Shown: positions 43,260-52,280 of the stretch, one piece after another
Layout: each line of letters opens with the position of its first letter
Position numbering within the stretch: the stretch's first letter is position 1
Source: Pannonibacter indicus
Lineage (GTDB): Bacteria; Pseudomonadota; Alphaproteobacteria; Rhizobiales; Stappiaceae
Assembly (NCBI RefSeq): GCF_001418225.1
Contig: NZ_LIPT01000001.1
Location: 62,001 to 126,000 of the forward strand
Direction: 5' to 3'
DNA: 64,000 nucleotides
Made by a program: the position numbers and the translations under genes
Notes under the pieces: model-generated
What the model was told of the DNA's origin: nothing
Databases searched by the model: none
The model's input: only the letters and a program-made list of their open reading frames with translations

Positions 43260-44486
43260 ATGAGCTTCTTCGCGAAAACCGCAGACCCGATGACAGCAAC
43301 AACTGGCTGGCGCTCGCCGCTGATGCTGCTGATGCTCATGGCCGGGGCGATGCAGCTGTCCTTTGCCGGATGGTGGAACCTCGTCAACAACTTCGCCGTG
43401 CACGAGCTGGAGTTCACCGGCCGCGAGATCGGCATCCAGCAGTCGATCCGCGAGATTCCCGGCTTTCTCGCCTTCACCGCCGTCTATCTGCTGCTGGTGA
43501 TGCGCGAGCAGACGCTGGCCTATGTCTCCCTCGCCTTGCTCGGGCTCGGCGTCGCGGCCACCGGCTACTTCCCCTCAGCCATGGGCTTCTACCTGACAAC
43601 CTTCATCATGTCGGTGGGCTTTCATTATTATGAGACCATGGCCCAGTCCCTGTCGCTGCAATGGCTGCCCAAGGCGACGGCGGCAGCGGGCATGGGCAAG
43701 ATCCTGGCCGTGGGTGCTTCCGCCCAGTTGATCGCCTATTCGCTGATCCTCGCCGGCTGGAAGGCGTTTGATCTCAGCTTCACCACCGTCTTTCTCATCT
43801 CCGGTCTCACCACCTTCGTGGCTCTGGCTGCACTGCTCATCATCTTCCCGCGGTTCCGGGAAGGTGTGCCCCAGCACAAGAAGCTGGTGCTGCGCAAGCG
43901 CTACTGGCTCTATTACGCCCTCACCTTCATGGCCGGCGCGCGGCGGCAGATCTTCACGGTCTTTGCCGGTTTCCTGATGGTCGAGCGCTTCGGCTATGAT
44001 GTGCATGAGGTGGCCGGTCTTTTCCTGATCAACGGCCTCATCAACATGCTGATTGCCCCGAAGATCGGATCGATGATCGTGCGCATTGGCGAGCGCCGGT
44101 CGCTGGCCATCGAATATTCCGGCCTCTTCTGCGTCTTCGTGGGATATGCCTTCGTCACCAACGCCCATGCGGCGGCGGCGCTATATGTGATCGACCACAT
44201 GTTCTTCGCCATCGCCATCGCCATGCGCACCTATTTCCAGAAGATCGCTGACCCGGCCGACATCGCTCCCACCGCAGGCGTTGCCTTTACCATCAACCAC
44301 ATCGCCGCGGTTTTCATTCCGGCGGTGTTCGGCCTGCTCTGGCTGGTATCTCCGGCGGCGGTGTTTCTGGCGGGCGCCGCCATGGCGCTCACCAGCCTCG
44401 CCCTCTCCCGCCTCATTCCGCTCAACCCGGATGCTGGCAACGAAGTGGACCTCCCCTGGCGGCGCACGCTGCGCCCGGCGGAGTGA
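43260..44486 (+). CDS. MFS transporter
   Basis: Membrane transporter of unknown substrate with 408 residues and about twelve hydrophobic helices. It begins MSFFAKTADPMTATTGWRSP, has a first helix region MLLMLMAGAMQLSFAGWWNL, and a central loop FREGVPQHKKLVLRKRYWLY between helices 6 and 7. FHYYETMAQSLSLQWLPKAT lies in the helix 4-5 region. Family level is clear from overall pattern; I do not recognise the subfamily. Divergent from the universal stress gene. Confidence 0.85.
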   Translation: MSFFAKTADPMTATTGWRSPLMLLMLMAGAMQLSFAGWWNLVNNFAVHELEFTGREIGIQQSIREIPGFLAFTAVYLLLVMREQTLAYVSLALLGLGVAATGYFPSAMGFYLTTFIMSVGFHYYETMAQSLSLQWLPKATAAAGMGKILAVGASAQLIAYSLILAGWKAFDLSFTTVFLISGLTTFVALAALLIIFPRFREGVPQHKKLVLRKRYWLYYALTFMAGARRQIFTVFAGFLMVERFGYDVHEVAGLFLINGLINMLIAPKIGSMIVRIGERRSLAIEYSGLFCVFVGYAFVTNAHAAAALYVIDHMFFAIAIAMRTYFQKIADPADIAPTAGVAFTINHIAAVFIPAVFGLLWLVSPAAVFLAGAAMALTSLALSRLIPLNPDAGNEVDLPWRRTLRPAE

Positions 44487-44535
44487 GGGCTGCTTGAGGC
44501 TTGGAGCTGGTCAGGCAGCAAAACCGCTCCCCCTC

Positions 44536-44578
44536 CATCGTCATCCCGGATCGCGCGGAGCGCGTCCGGATGACGATG
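44536..44578. repeat. Large imperfect palindrome after the MFS gene
   Basis: CATCGTCATCC...(44536-44555) pairs with CGCGTCCGGATGACGATG (44561-44578) as an 18-base stem with two single-base bulges and a five-base loop. The sequence type TCATCCCGGA...TCCGGATGA is a common dispersed palindrome of alphaproteobacteria. It may act as a bidirectional terminator. Confidence 0.75.
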
Positions 44579-44604
44579 AAAAGGCTGAAGGACATAAACA
44601 AAAC

Positions 44605-44734
44605 GGCAGGCCTCAGGCCTGCCGCAGCATCCCTGTTTCCGGGCAGGCCTCAGGCCTGCCGCAGCATCCCTGTTTCCGGGCAGGCCTCAGGCCTGCCGCA
44701 GCATCCCTGTTTCCGGGCAAGCCTCAGGCCTGCC
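44605..44734. repeat. 37-base palindromic tandem repeat reaching into the ferredoxin stop
   Basis: The unit starts GGCAGGCCTCAGGCCTGCC and continues GCAGCATCCCTGTTTCCG. Copies start at 44605, 44642, 44679 and 44716, exactly 37 bases apart; the last is partial and has one change (GGCAAG). Each contains the perfect palindrome GCAGGCCT-C-AGGCCTGC. The fourth copy contains the ferredoxin stop codon (44724-44726). It looks like amplification of a terminator hairpin. Confidence 0.9.
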
Positions 44735-45044
44735 GCTCCGGCACATGCACCACGATGCCGTCCAGCTCATCGCTCATCTTGATCTGGCAGGACAGGCGCG
44801 AGTTGGGCTTCACGTCATACGCGAAATCCAGCATGTCCTCTTCCATCGGGTCCGGGGAACCGGCGCGGGCGGACCACTCCTCGTCCACATAGACATGGCA
44901 CGTGGCGCAGGCGCAGGCGCCGCCGCATTCGGCTTCAATGCCGGGGACCATGTGCTTGATGGCGCTTTCCATGACGGTGGCGCCGCTTGAGGCCTCCACA
45001 TCATGGCGGGCACCGTCAGCGGTGATGAATGTGATTTTCGGCAT
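44724..45044 (-). CDS. Adrenodoxin-type [2Fe-2S] ferredoxin
   Basis: Electron carrier of the adrenodoxin/ISC type. The 106 residues begin [20 protein letters not shown] and have the cluster ligands in [19 protein letters not shown] (Cys pattern C-x5-C-x2-C, with an extra Cys in between) and the fourth Cys in [15 protein letters not shown]. The ending VVHVPERQA is typical. The frame continues upstream to 45122, but MPKITF at 45044 is the family start; MDAIIM at 45059 is also possible. The tandem repeat downstream overlaps the last codons. Confidence 0.92.
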   Translation of the reverse strand: MPKITFITADGARHDVEASSGATVMESAIKHMVPGIEAECGGACACATCHVYVDEEWSARAGSPDPMEEDMLDFAYDVKPNSRLSCQIKMSDELDGIVVHVPERQA

Positions 45045-45140
45045 GATGATCGCGTCCATCCTGCGGGGGGAAGATTGATCCACACGACATATAGGTTCGG
45101 ACGCAAAGGTCAAGAACCGCATACGCGGCAGAAGGGCAGA

Positions 45141-45539
45141 TCAGCCCTCGATCAGTTCGCGGATGAAATCATTCGTCTCGCCCACGAGGCTGACGAGCGT
45201 CAGGAAGGCAGGGGAACTCCCCTCCCGCAGCTCCTCTTCCACCGTGTCGCAGACATCGGCAAGGCGCAGCGCCCCAATGCCGCGCGCCGACCCCTTGAGA
45301 CTGTGCACCAGATCGGCCTGGTGCTGGCGGTCATCGGCGGCGGAGAGTTCGCTGACAAGCGTCTTCGAGCGGGCAAGGAAAAGCTTGAGAACCTCCTGCT
45401 GGAGTTCCCGGTTGCCAAGGGTGTTCGTTGCAAGCTGCGCAAGATCGATCGGGGCATGCCCCCCGTGACGGACAAAGCGGTCCGTGCTGCCCTTGCTGGC
45501 CATATTCGCCATCCCAGCCACCCCGTTACTCATGAACAC
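45141..45539 (-). CDS. Hpt-domain phosphotransfer protein
   Basis: A 132-residue protein with a histidine phosphotransfer four-helix domain (about residues 30-125). The motif QADLVHSLKGSARGIGALRL puts the phosphoacceptor at His79, with the usual Lys and Gly after it. The start could also be an internal Met (3, 10 or 13). It has no receiver or kinase beside it; its partner kinase is not evident. ChpT, the CckA partner, is a different family, so this is not an obvious CckA relay part. Confidence 0.85.
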   Translation of the reverse strand: MFMSNGVAGMANMASKGSTDRFVRHGGHAPIDLAQLATNTLGNRELQQEVLKLFLARSKTLVSELSAADDRQHQADLVHSLKGSARGIGALRLADVCDTVEEELREGSSPAFLTLVSLVGETNDFIRELIEG

Positions 45540-45781
45540 AGGCCGGGGCCCGGCCCGGCTTTCTCAGGTTCTGTTACCCGAATGAATGCCCGCCTGTCCG
45601 CAAAGGTGAGGTTAAGATCCCCAGCTCAAACCGTTGCCAATCCGCCTCTCCGAGCAACAAAGTGAATCTTTGGTTAACGCACATAAAGGAATTTTAGATA
45701 TTGGTGCAGGCAAGCCTCCTCCAGCCCGCCCTCCGGACGCGCAGCTGCCGTGAAATGGCAGGCGCTGCCGCCCTGCAGGGG

Positions 45782-46087
45782 CTATTTCCCGGAAGCGGCG
45801 AGAACGGCCTTGCGTCCTGCCTCCGTCAGACGGCAGACGAGCCAGTCCGGCTTGATTGGGTTGGAAAACCAAGGCTCTGCCCAGCCTGCAGCCATGCAGG
45901 CGCGGATCGTGGCAGGGGGAATGGTGCGCCCCTCATCGTCAAAAAGCGGAAGTTTTCCACCGGCCTGCGTCAAGCCTCTGGCAAGCCACTTGAGCTGTGC
46001 GGCAGAGGGCTTTTTCGCACCTGCTGCCTCAGGTCCGGCGCTATCTGCCGGCCCGACTGAGGACGACCTTACGTTGCGTTGTCTCAT
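45782..46087 (-). CDS. Conserved-looking hypothetical protein
   Basis: A 101-residue basic protein I do not recognise. After a short Ser/Ala-rich N-terminus, it has a compact region SAAQLKWLARGLTQAGGKLP, FDDEGRTIPPATIRACMAAG and DWLVCRLTEAGRKAVLAASG, which reads like a winged-helix or small helical fold. The ATG at 46087 has AGAGGTGG eight bases upstream; the longer start at 46117 lacks this. Divergent from the giant gpr-like gene; the 275-base gap between them has no clear promoter I can name. Confidence 0.65.
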   Translation of the reverse strand: MRQRNVRSSSVGPADSAGPEAAGAKKPSAAQLKWLARGLTQAGGKLPLFDDEGRTIPPATIRACMAAGWAEPWFSNPIKPDWLVCRLTEAGRKAVLAASGK

Positions 46088-46362
46088 GGTTTCACCACCT
46101 CTGGCAGGCTGACTCACAATGGCGTTTCTTGTTCCTTAACGCAGATTGTGCCATTACGTTGTGTGATGCGGCAAGATGGGGAAAAGGCCGCCTGACTCAG
46201 CGTCAGGCAGCCGATGCGGCGGCACCCTGTCCTGCCATGTCCAAGCGGCGGACGGTTTCTGCGTCAGAATCGAGGCGGAGGCAGACCCGGAACGGCGCGG
46301 GAAAAAGTGCTCGGTGGCTCAGGCCTCCGATTTGTAATGAGTTCGGATGTGAGGCGATCCAG

Positions 46363-49300
46363 ATGGCAAATCCCCCGAAGGTGAAAGACCCGGCGGAAGC
46401 GGCACTGTCGGCAGTGGAAGAGGCGCTGAAGCTCGACTTCGGCGGCCCCGCAACGGCAGCAGGCAGCGAAGACGGGGCCCGTGCGGCCCTTGGCGAAGCG
46501 GCACGCGCGGAAAGACCGGGCGGCGGATCTGCTGATGCAGCAGACAGCACGGCGTCCAGCGAAGGGCGCCGGGGCCGGGGACGCGGCGGACGCCCGCCTG
46601 CGGCCAATGACGACCGCCGCACCATCGGCAACCTGATCTTCGCCCTGCAGCGCCGGCCGTCGGCTGCCCCCTTCTGGGTGGCGCTGGTGCTGAGCGTGGT
46701 CTGGGGCGTCATCGGGTCGATCCTCACCATCTCCAGCTTCGGCACGCAGATCGAAGCCCTGTCCAGCGGCGCGGGCCTTTCCGCAGCCCCCGGACTGGTG
46801 CTTGCCGGCGTTGCCATCGCCGTACCGGTCCTGTTCTTCTGGGTCATGGCCATGATGATCTGGCGTGCGCAGGAAATGCGCATCGTCGCCCGTGGCATGA
46901 CGGAAGTGGCCCTGCGCCTCGCAGAGCCGGAAGACATGGCCAAGGAATCGGTTCTGTCGGTCGGTCAGGCCATCCGCCGCGAAGTCGCTGCGATGGGCGA
47001 CGGCATTGAGCGGGCCATTGCCCGCGCCAGCGAGCTGGAAGTCCTCGTCCATAACGAAGTCTCCTCGCTCGAGCGCTCCTACAACGACAATGAGCTGAAG
47101 ATCCGCGCCCTCATCGAGGAACTGGTCAGCCAGCGCGAGGCCATCCTCGCCAATGCCGACCGGGTGCGCGATTCCATTTCCGGCGCTCACGAGAGCTTTG
47201 CCGGCCAGCTGTCCGCCACATCGGAAGAAATCGCCCGCACGGTCGAGACGGCCACCTCCCGTCTGGTGAGCGCCGTGGAAGACCGCATCAACGAGCTGAC
47301 CAGCTCCGTCGACAGCCGCATCGACGCGCTCAGCTCCTCGCTCAATGCCTCCGGTTCCGAACTGGTCGACGCCCTCACCGACCGCGCCGGGGACTATGTG
47401 GCCCGCCTCACCTCTTCGGGCAGCGAACTGGTCGACAACCTGTCGCGCACCGGCAACGACATGTGGGAGACGCTGACCACCCGCGGCAAGGAGGTCAACG
47501 ACCGCTTTGCCGAGACGGCCAGAAACTTCGTCGAGACGCTGGATGTGCGCGGCGGCGAAATCACCACCACCCTCACCCTGCGCACGCAGGAATTCACCGA
47601 GGCGCTGGAGCGCACCGGTAATTCCGTCGGCGAGACCATTGCCCTGCGTGGTGACGAGATCAACGCAACCCTGTCCCTCACCTCGGGCCGCCTGATCGAC
47701 ACCATCTCCGCCCGCACCGAGGAGCTGATCACCACCGTCGACACCCGCGTATCGCAGCTGGATGCTTCGCTGAGCGACACCGGCGAGCGTGTGGTCAGCA
47801 GCATCACCGAGCGTGGCCAGGCCGTTACCGACGCCATCTCCATCAAGGGCGCCGAGATCGTCGAAACCCTCGCAGAGCGCAGCTCCGAGGTCGCCGAGAT
47901 CCTGCGCGGCACCGGCGAGTCCATCGTTGTGGACCTGTCCCTGCGCGGCGGCGAAATCGCCTCCAAGCTCGATGCAACCTCCTCCAGCCTCGCCGAGACC
48001 ATCACCGGCCGCGGCGGCGATCTGGCGGACCGCCTTGGCTCCATCAGCGAGCGCATCGAGACGGCCATCACCGTGCATGGCGCCGAACTCGACACCCGTC
48101 TTGGCGCACGCGGCACCGAAATGGCCCTGCTCATCGAGAGCCAGACCATCGGCTTCCGCGAGACGCTGCAGGCAGCTTCCTCGGAAATCTCCAGCTCGCT
48201 CGGCCAGCGCACAACGGAACTTGCCCAGAAGCTGGCCGAAACCGGCACCGAACTCGCACGCCTCATCGGCACCCGCGGCGAGCGCGTCAGCGCCGACATC
48301 AGCTCCGTCGGCGACCGCATCGCCGAGACCATGGAACTGCGCGGCCAGGCCCTGCAGGAAGGTCTTGCAGCCCACCTCACCGAGCTGGAAAAGATCGTCA
48401 CCGAGCGCGGTTCGCAGCTGGTCGAAAGCTTCGACAGCCGTTCCACCGTGTTGGCGCAGACGCTCGACAGCCGTCTGGAAACCCTCGACCAGACCTTCGA
48501 GCACCGCGTTGGCGGGCTCGATCTGGCACTCGACAGCCGCATCAGCCGCATCGACCAGACCTTCGACGCACGCATCGGCAGGCTGGAGACGACCCTCAGC
48601 GACAACATCAACCGCTTTGACCAGACCTTCGAAGCCCGGGCCAGCAGCCTTGACGCTGCCCTCGACAGCCGCCTTGGCCGTCTGGACCAGACCTTCGACA
48701 GCCGCATCACCACGCTGGACACGGCGCTGGGTGACAGCATCACCCGTCTGGACCAGACCTTCGAAATCCGCGCCAGCGGCCTTGATGCCTCGCTCGACAG
48801 CCGCATCAACAGCCTGGATCTAACGCTGGAGCAGCGCACGGCTGCCTTCGAGGCAGCGCTGGAAACCCGCACGGTCATGCTGTCCGACGCGATCAGCACC
48901 CGCACGGAACTGCTCAGCGAAACGCTGGAACAGAAGTCGCGCACCATTGCCGACGTTCTGGCCGACCGCTCCGATGCGATCACCTTCGAGCTGGCACGGC
49001 GCGTGGAAACGGCTGGCGAATCCCTCGCCGACAAGGCCGACACCGTGGGCCGCCTCATCGGCGAGCGCGTGGACCAGGCCGCCGAAGCCATCTCCGAGAA
49101 GGCCGATCATCTCGCCCAGAGCATGATTGCCGGCACCGAGCGGATCGACCAGACCCTCGACAGCCGCGCCCGCCAGATCAGCGAAACCCTGATTGCCCGC
49201 ACCCGCGAAATCGCCAAGGCCTTCGTCGATGGCCAGACCGAGATGGCGCAGGCACTCGACAGCCGCCTGGACGAGGCAGGCTCCGTCCTGGCCCGCCAGA

Positions 49301-52062
49301 GCGCGGAACTGACCGAGTCCCTCTCCGAGCGGATTGCGGAAATCAACGTGTCGCTGGGCGCCAAGGTGTTCGAAGTGGCAGAAACCCTCGACAGCCGCGC
49401 CAGCCAGCTGGAATCGGTGCTCACCGACCGCCTGTCCTCCATCACCGGCACCCTGTCGTCGGAGACCGAGCGCGCCCGTCTGGTTCTGACCGAAGCCATG
49501 CAGGATGCCACCTCGACGCTAAGCGGCGAGAGCACCCGTGTCCGCGAGATGGTGCTCGACGCCGTCACGCAGGCCGCTTCCGCTCTCTCCGAAGAGCGCA
49601 GCCGCACCGTCGAGACGGTCAGCACGACCTTCTCCGACGTCACCGGCAAGCTTTCGGGTGAAGGCGACCGCCTGCGCCAGCTGGTGCTGGGCGCCGTGGG
49701 CGAGGCACGCGGCGTGCTGGTGGGCGAAAGCCAGAAGGCAGCCGAAACCGTTACCAGCGCAATGGCACTGGCCACCGGTTCTCTGTCGGGCGAAGGCGAA
49801 CGCATCCGTGACATGGTTCTGACCGCAGTGGGCGAAGTGCGCGGTGTGCTGGAAGGCGAAAGCCAGAAGGCAGCCGAGAGCGTCACCGGCGCAATGACCG
49901 CTGCCACTGGCGCTCTCTCCGGCGAAGGCGAGCGCATCCGCAACATGGTGCTCAGCGCCGTTGCAGAAGCGGCCCGTTCCATGGCCGTGGAAAGCGAGAA
50001 GGCCCGCACGCTCTACGTCAGCACACTGGCCGAATTCTCCGGTTCGCTCACCGGCGAAAGCGACAAGGTGCGCGGCGATCTCGCCCGCACGATTGCGGAA
50101 ATCTCCGGCAACCTCAACGCCGAGAGCGAGCATGCCCGCGTCACCCTCACCCGCACCGTGGAAGAGATGCGCAATCTCATCTCCGGCGAGGCGGATTCGG
50201 TGCGCAGCCGCGTCAGCGGCGCCGTGCAGCAGGCCGCCGAGCTGCTGTCGCAGCGCGGCCATGCCGTTGCACAGGAAATGCTCGAAAAGGCTGCGGCCCT
50301 CAACGAGGCCTTCTCCTCGCAGAGCGCCGAGTTCAGCAAGCTCGTGGGTGAGGACGGCAACCATCTGGTCGCCGCGATCGAAACCCGCGCCAATGAACTC
50401 ACCAGCCGAGTGTCCGAGATCCACCGCGCCATCCTCGACGCCATCTCCGTCAAGGGCCGCGATGTCACCGAGAGCTTCGCACAGCGCGGCCTCGAGGCGA
50501 CCCGTTCGCTGGTGGAAGCAGGCGACCGCATCCTCAACGGCCTCGACGAGCGCAGCAACCGTGCCGTCCACGTGCTGGAAGAGACCAAGCTGCGCCTGGA
50601 AGCCGACGTTTCGGCCATCCTGGACCGCCTCGACCAGTCGAACAGCATGCTGCATCAGGTGATGGCCGATGCCGGGCAGAACCTGTCGGACGTGGAAACG
50701 AACCTGGCCCGCCGCGCCAGCGAGTTCCGCTCCGCCGTGGACCGTGCCGTCGCAGAGACCAGCTCCTCCACCAGCCTCATCGATGGTCAGGTCGGCGCGC
50801 TGCGGGATATCTCGGCCACGGTTCTGGCCGACATCAAGGCCCTGTCGACCCGCTTCGACCAGCAAAGCCAGGATCTCATCAGCGCAGCCCGTCACCTCGA
50901 GGAGACGAACCGTCTGGTCGAGGGCCGTGTGGCCGAGCGCAAGACCGCCATTGAACAGGTGGCCGACACGCTGCTGGCCAAGACCGAAACGGTCGACACG
51001 CTGATGCGCACCTTCACGAGCACGCTGACGGAAACGCTGGACTCGGCCGATGACCGGGCCCGCGAAGCCGCCGCCATGCTCTCGGCCGCTGCCGAAGCCG
51101 CCTCGCGTCAGGTGGCCGAGCAGTTCGAATCCATGCGCCTGACCGCAGGCATGGAAGGTCAGCGCGCCCGCGATGCCATCCGCGCCGTGCAGGACGAGAT
51201 CATGAAGGAAATGAGCCGCACCGTAACGGAAGCGCAGGAGCGGTTCGGTGAAGCGGCAAACCGCATGCGTGACGTTGCCCGCGAGGTCCATCGCGAGCTG
51301 GAAGCAACCCGTCAGGAGCTGAAGCAGGGCGTTCTCAACCTGCCGGAAGAGGCGGAGGAATCTTCTGCCGCCCTGCGCAAGGTCGTCAACGAGCAGATCC
51401 GCGCACTCAGCGAGCTTTCAGACATCGTTGCCCGCCAGTCCAACGCGCTGGATATCTCCCGCCCGCAAGAGCGTGCCGTTGCAGCCAGCGCAGCCCCGGC
51501 TGCCAGCTACAGCGCCTCGAGCCGTCCGGCCGCTCCTGCCCCGCGCAGCGAGCCCGAACCGCGGCCCGAGCAGCGCATCGCCGCAACCCGGCGCCCGGCA
51601 GCAGCCCCTGCTCCCGAGCAGACGCCGGAAGCCGGAAGCGGCAAGGGCTGGGTAAGCGATCTGCTGCGCCGCGCCTCGCGTGACGAGGATGGCGGCAAGG
51701 CTACCCGCACGCCGCTGCACATGGTCGAAAGCCTGAACTCGCTGTCCATGGACATCGCCCGGGCCATCGACCATGAGACCTTCATCGACCTGTGGGACCG
51801 CTACAAGCGCGGTGAACGGCATGTCTTCACGCGCCGTCTCTACACTCTGCAGGGTCAGCAGACCTTTGATGAGATCCGCCAGAAATACGGCCGCGATCCG
51901 GAATTCCGCACGGCGGTTGACCGGTACATCGCCGATTTCGAACAGCTCCTCACCCAGGTCTCGCGCAATGACCGTGACAACATGCTGGGTCAGACCTATC
52001 TGACCTCGGACACGGGCAAGGTCTACACAATGCTGGCCCACGCCAGCGGCCGTCTGGACTGA
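46363..52062 (+). CDS. Giant apolipoprotein-like polar protein (GPR/RgsE type)
   Basis: Membrane-anchored coiled-coil protein of 1899 residues. It resembles the Growth Pole Ring protein of Agrobacterium and RgsE of Sinorhizobium, which form a ring at the growing pole and are needed for rod shape. An Ala/Glu-rich head is followed by two membrane helices (about 104-126 and 143-167). From residue 339 to 1416, 98 11-residue units run without a phase break (examples DSRLGRLDQTF, DSRITTLDTAL); residues 1098-1229 include three near-identical 44-residue blocks. A Pro/Ala linker then leads to a globular end with WVSDLLRRASRDEDGGKATR and DLWDRYKRGERHVFTRRLYT. The frame is open upstream to 45997; the ATG at 46363 follows GAGG. 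A strong terminator follows. Confidence 0.85.
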   Translation: MANPPKVKDPAEAALSAVEEALKLDFGGPATAAGSEDGARAALGEAARAERPGGGSADAADSTASSEGRRGRGRGGRPPAANDDRRTIGNLIFALQRRPSAAPFWVALVLSVVWGVIGSILTISSFGTQIEALSSGAGLSAAPGLVLAGVAIAVPVLFFWVMAMMIWRAQEMRIVARGMTEVALRLAEPEDMAKESVLSVGQAIRREVAAMGDGIERAIARASELEVLVHNEVSSLERSYNDNELKIRALIEELVSQREAILANADRVRDSISGAHESFAGQLSATSEEIARTVETATSRLVSAVEDRINELTSSVDSRIDALSSSLNASGSELVDALTDRAGDYVARLTSSGSELVDNLSRTGNDMWETLTTRGKEVNDRFAETARNFVETLDVRGGEITTTLTLRTQEFTEALERTGNSVGETIALRGDEINATLSLTSGRLIDTISARTEELITTVDTRVSQLDASLSDTGERVVSSITERGQAVTDAISIKGAEIVETLAERSSEVAEILRGTGESIVVDLSLRGGEIASKLDATSSSLAETITGRGGDLADRLGSISERIETAITVHGAELDTRLGARGTEMALLIESQTIGFRETLQAASSEISSSLGQRTTELAQKLAETGTELARLIGTRGERVSADISSVGDRIAETMELRGQALQEGLAAHLTELEKIVTERGSQLVESFDSRSTVLAQTLDSRLETLDQTFEHRVGGLDLALDSRISRIDQTFDARIGRLETTLSDNINRFDQTFEARASSLDAALDSRLGRLDQTFDSRITTLDTALGDSITRLDQTFEIRASGLDASLDSRINSLDLTLEQRTAAFEAALETRTVMLSDAISTRTELLSETLEQKSRTIADVLADRSDAITFELARRVETAGESLADKADTVGRLIGERVDQAAEAISEKADHLAQSMIAGTERIDQTLDSRARQISETLIARTREIAKAFVDGQTEMAQALDSRLDEAGSVLARQSAELTESLSERIAEINVSLGAKVFEVAETLDSRASQLESVLTDRLSSITGTLSSETERARLVLTEAMQDATSTLSGESTRVREMVLDAVTQAASALSEERSRTVETVSTTFSDVTGKLSGEGDRLRQLVLGAVGEARGVLVGESQKAAETVTSAMALATGSLSGEGERIRDMVLTAVGEVRGVLEGESQKAAESVTGAMTAATGALSGEGERIRNMVLSAVAEAARSMAVESEKARTLYVSTLAEFSGSLTGESDKVRGDLARTIAEISGNLNAESEHARVTLTRTVEEMRNLISGEADSVRSRVSGAVQQAAELLSQRGHAVAQEMLEKAAALNEAFSSQSAEFSKLVGEDGNHLVAAIETRANELTSRVSEIHRAILDAISVKGRDVTESFAQRGLEATRSLVEAGDRILNGLDERSNRAVHVLEETKLRLEADVSAILDRLDQSNSMLHQVMADAGQNLSDVETNLARRASEFRSAVDRAVAETSSSTSLIDGQVGALRDISATVLADIKALSTRFDQQSQDLISAARHLEETNRLVEGRVAERKTAIEQVADTLLAKTETVDTLMRTFTSTLTETLDSADDRAREAAAMLSAAAEAASRQVAEQFESMRLTAGMEGQRARDAIRAVQDEIMKEMSRTVTEAQERFGEAANRMRDVAREVHRELEATRQELKQGVLNLPEEAEESSAALRKVVNEQIRALSELSDIVARQSNALDISRPQERAVAASAAPAASYSASSRPAAPAPRSEPEPRPEQRIAATRRPAAAPAPEQTPEAGSGKGWVSDLLRRASRDEDGGKATRTPLHMVESLNSLSMDIARAIDHETFIDLWDRYKRGERHVFTRRLYTLQGQQTFDEIRQKYGRDPEFRTAVDRYIADFEQLLTQVSRNDRDNMLGQTYLTSDTGKVYTMLAHASGRLD

Positions 52063-52082
52063 ACCAGTCTGACCTGATCAAG

Positions 52083-52115
52083 AAAAGCCCGCCAGAGCGA
52101 TCTGGCGGGCTTTTT
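52083..52115 (+). terminator. Rho-independent terminator of the gpr-like gene
   Basis: AGCCCGCCAGA pairs with TCTGGCGGGCT around GCGA and is followed by TTTTT, 20 bases after the stop. The rest of the 359-base gap 52063-52421 holds only the dispersed repeat copy C. Confidence 0.92.
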
Positions 52116-52280
52116 GTTCAGGGCCTATGAGCACCAAGACACAGCAGAACGGTGAGGTTGAGGTCCGGCGCAAAGGCTTGCTGCGGCCAGGGGCCTGCCG
52201 CCGGGCAACAGACAATTTCATCTTCTCTGCAAACGAGTAGGCCCCGGCCCGCGCTGCGCTTGGCCGGGGTCACTTCAGAC

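Noticed and set aside
44605-44734. CRISPR-like array
   Set aside because: The units are directly tandem without unique spacers; this is a palindromic tandem repeat.
44281-44892. A 203-codon plus-strand frame with repeated peptides in the tandem-repeat region
   Set aside because: The peptide repeats come from the 37-base palindromic DNA repeat and the frame runs over the end of the MFS gene and against the ferredoxin gene.
46264-48504. A 746-codon open frame antisense to the giant coiled-coil gene, and further long antisense frames up to 51291
   Set aside because: They mirror the hendecad repeats of the sense protein and exist only because codon usage is GC-rich and repetitive.
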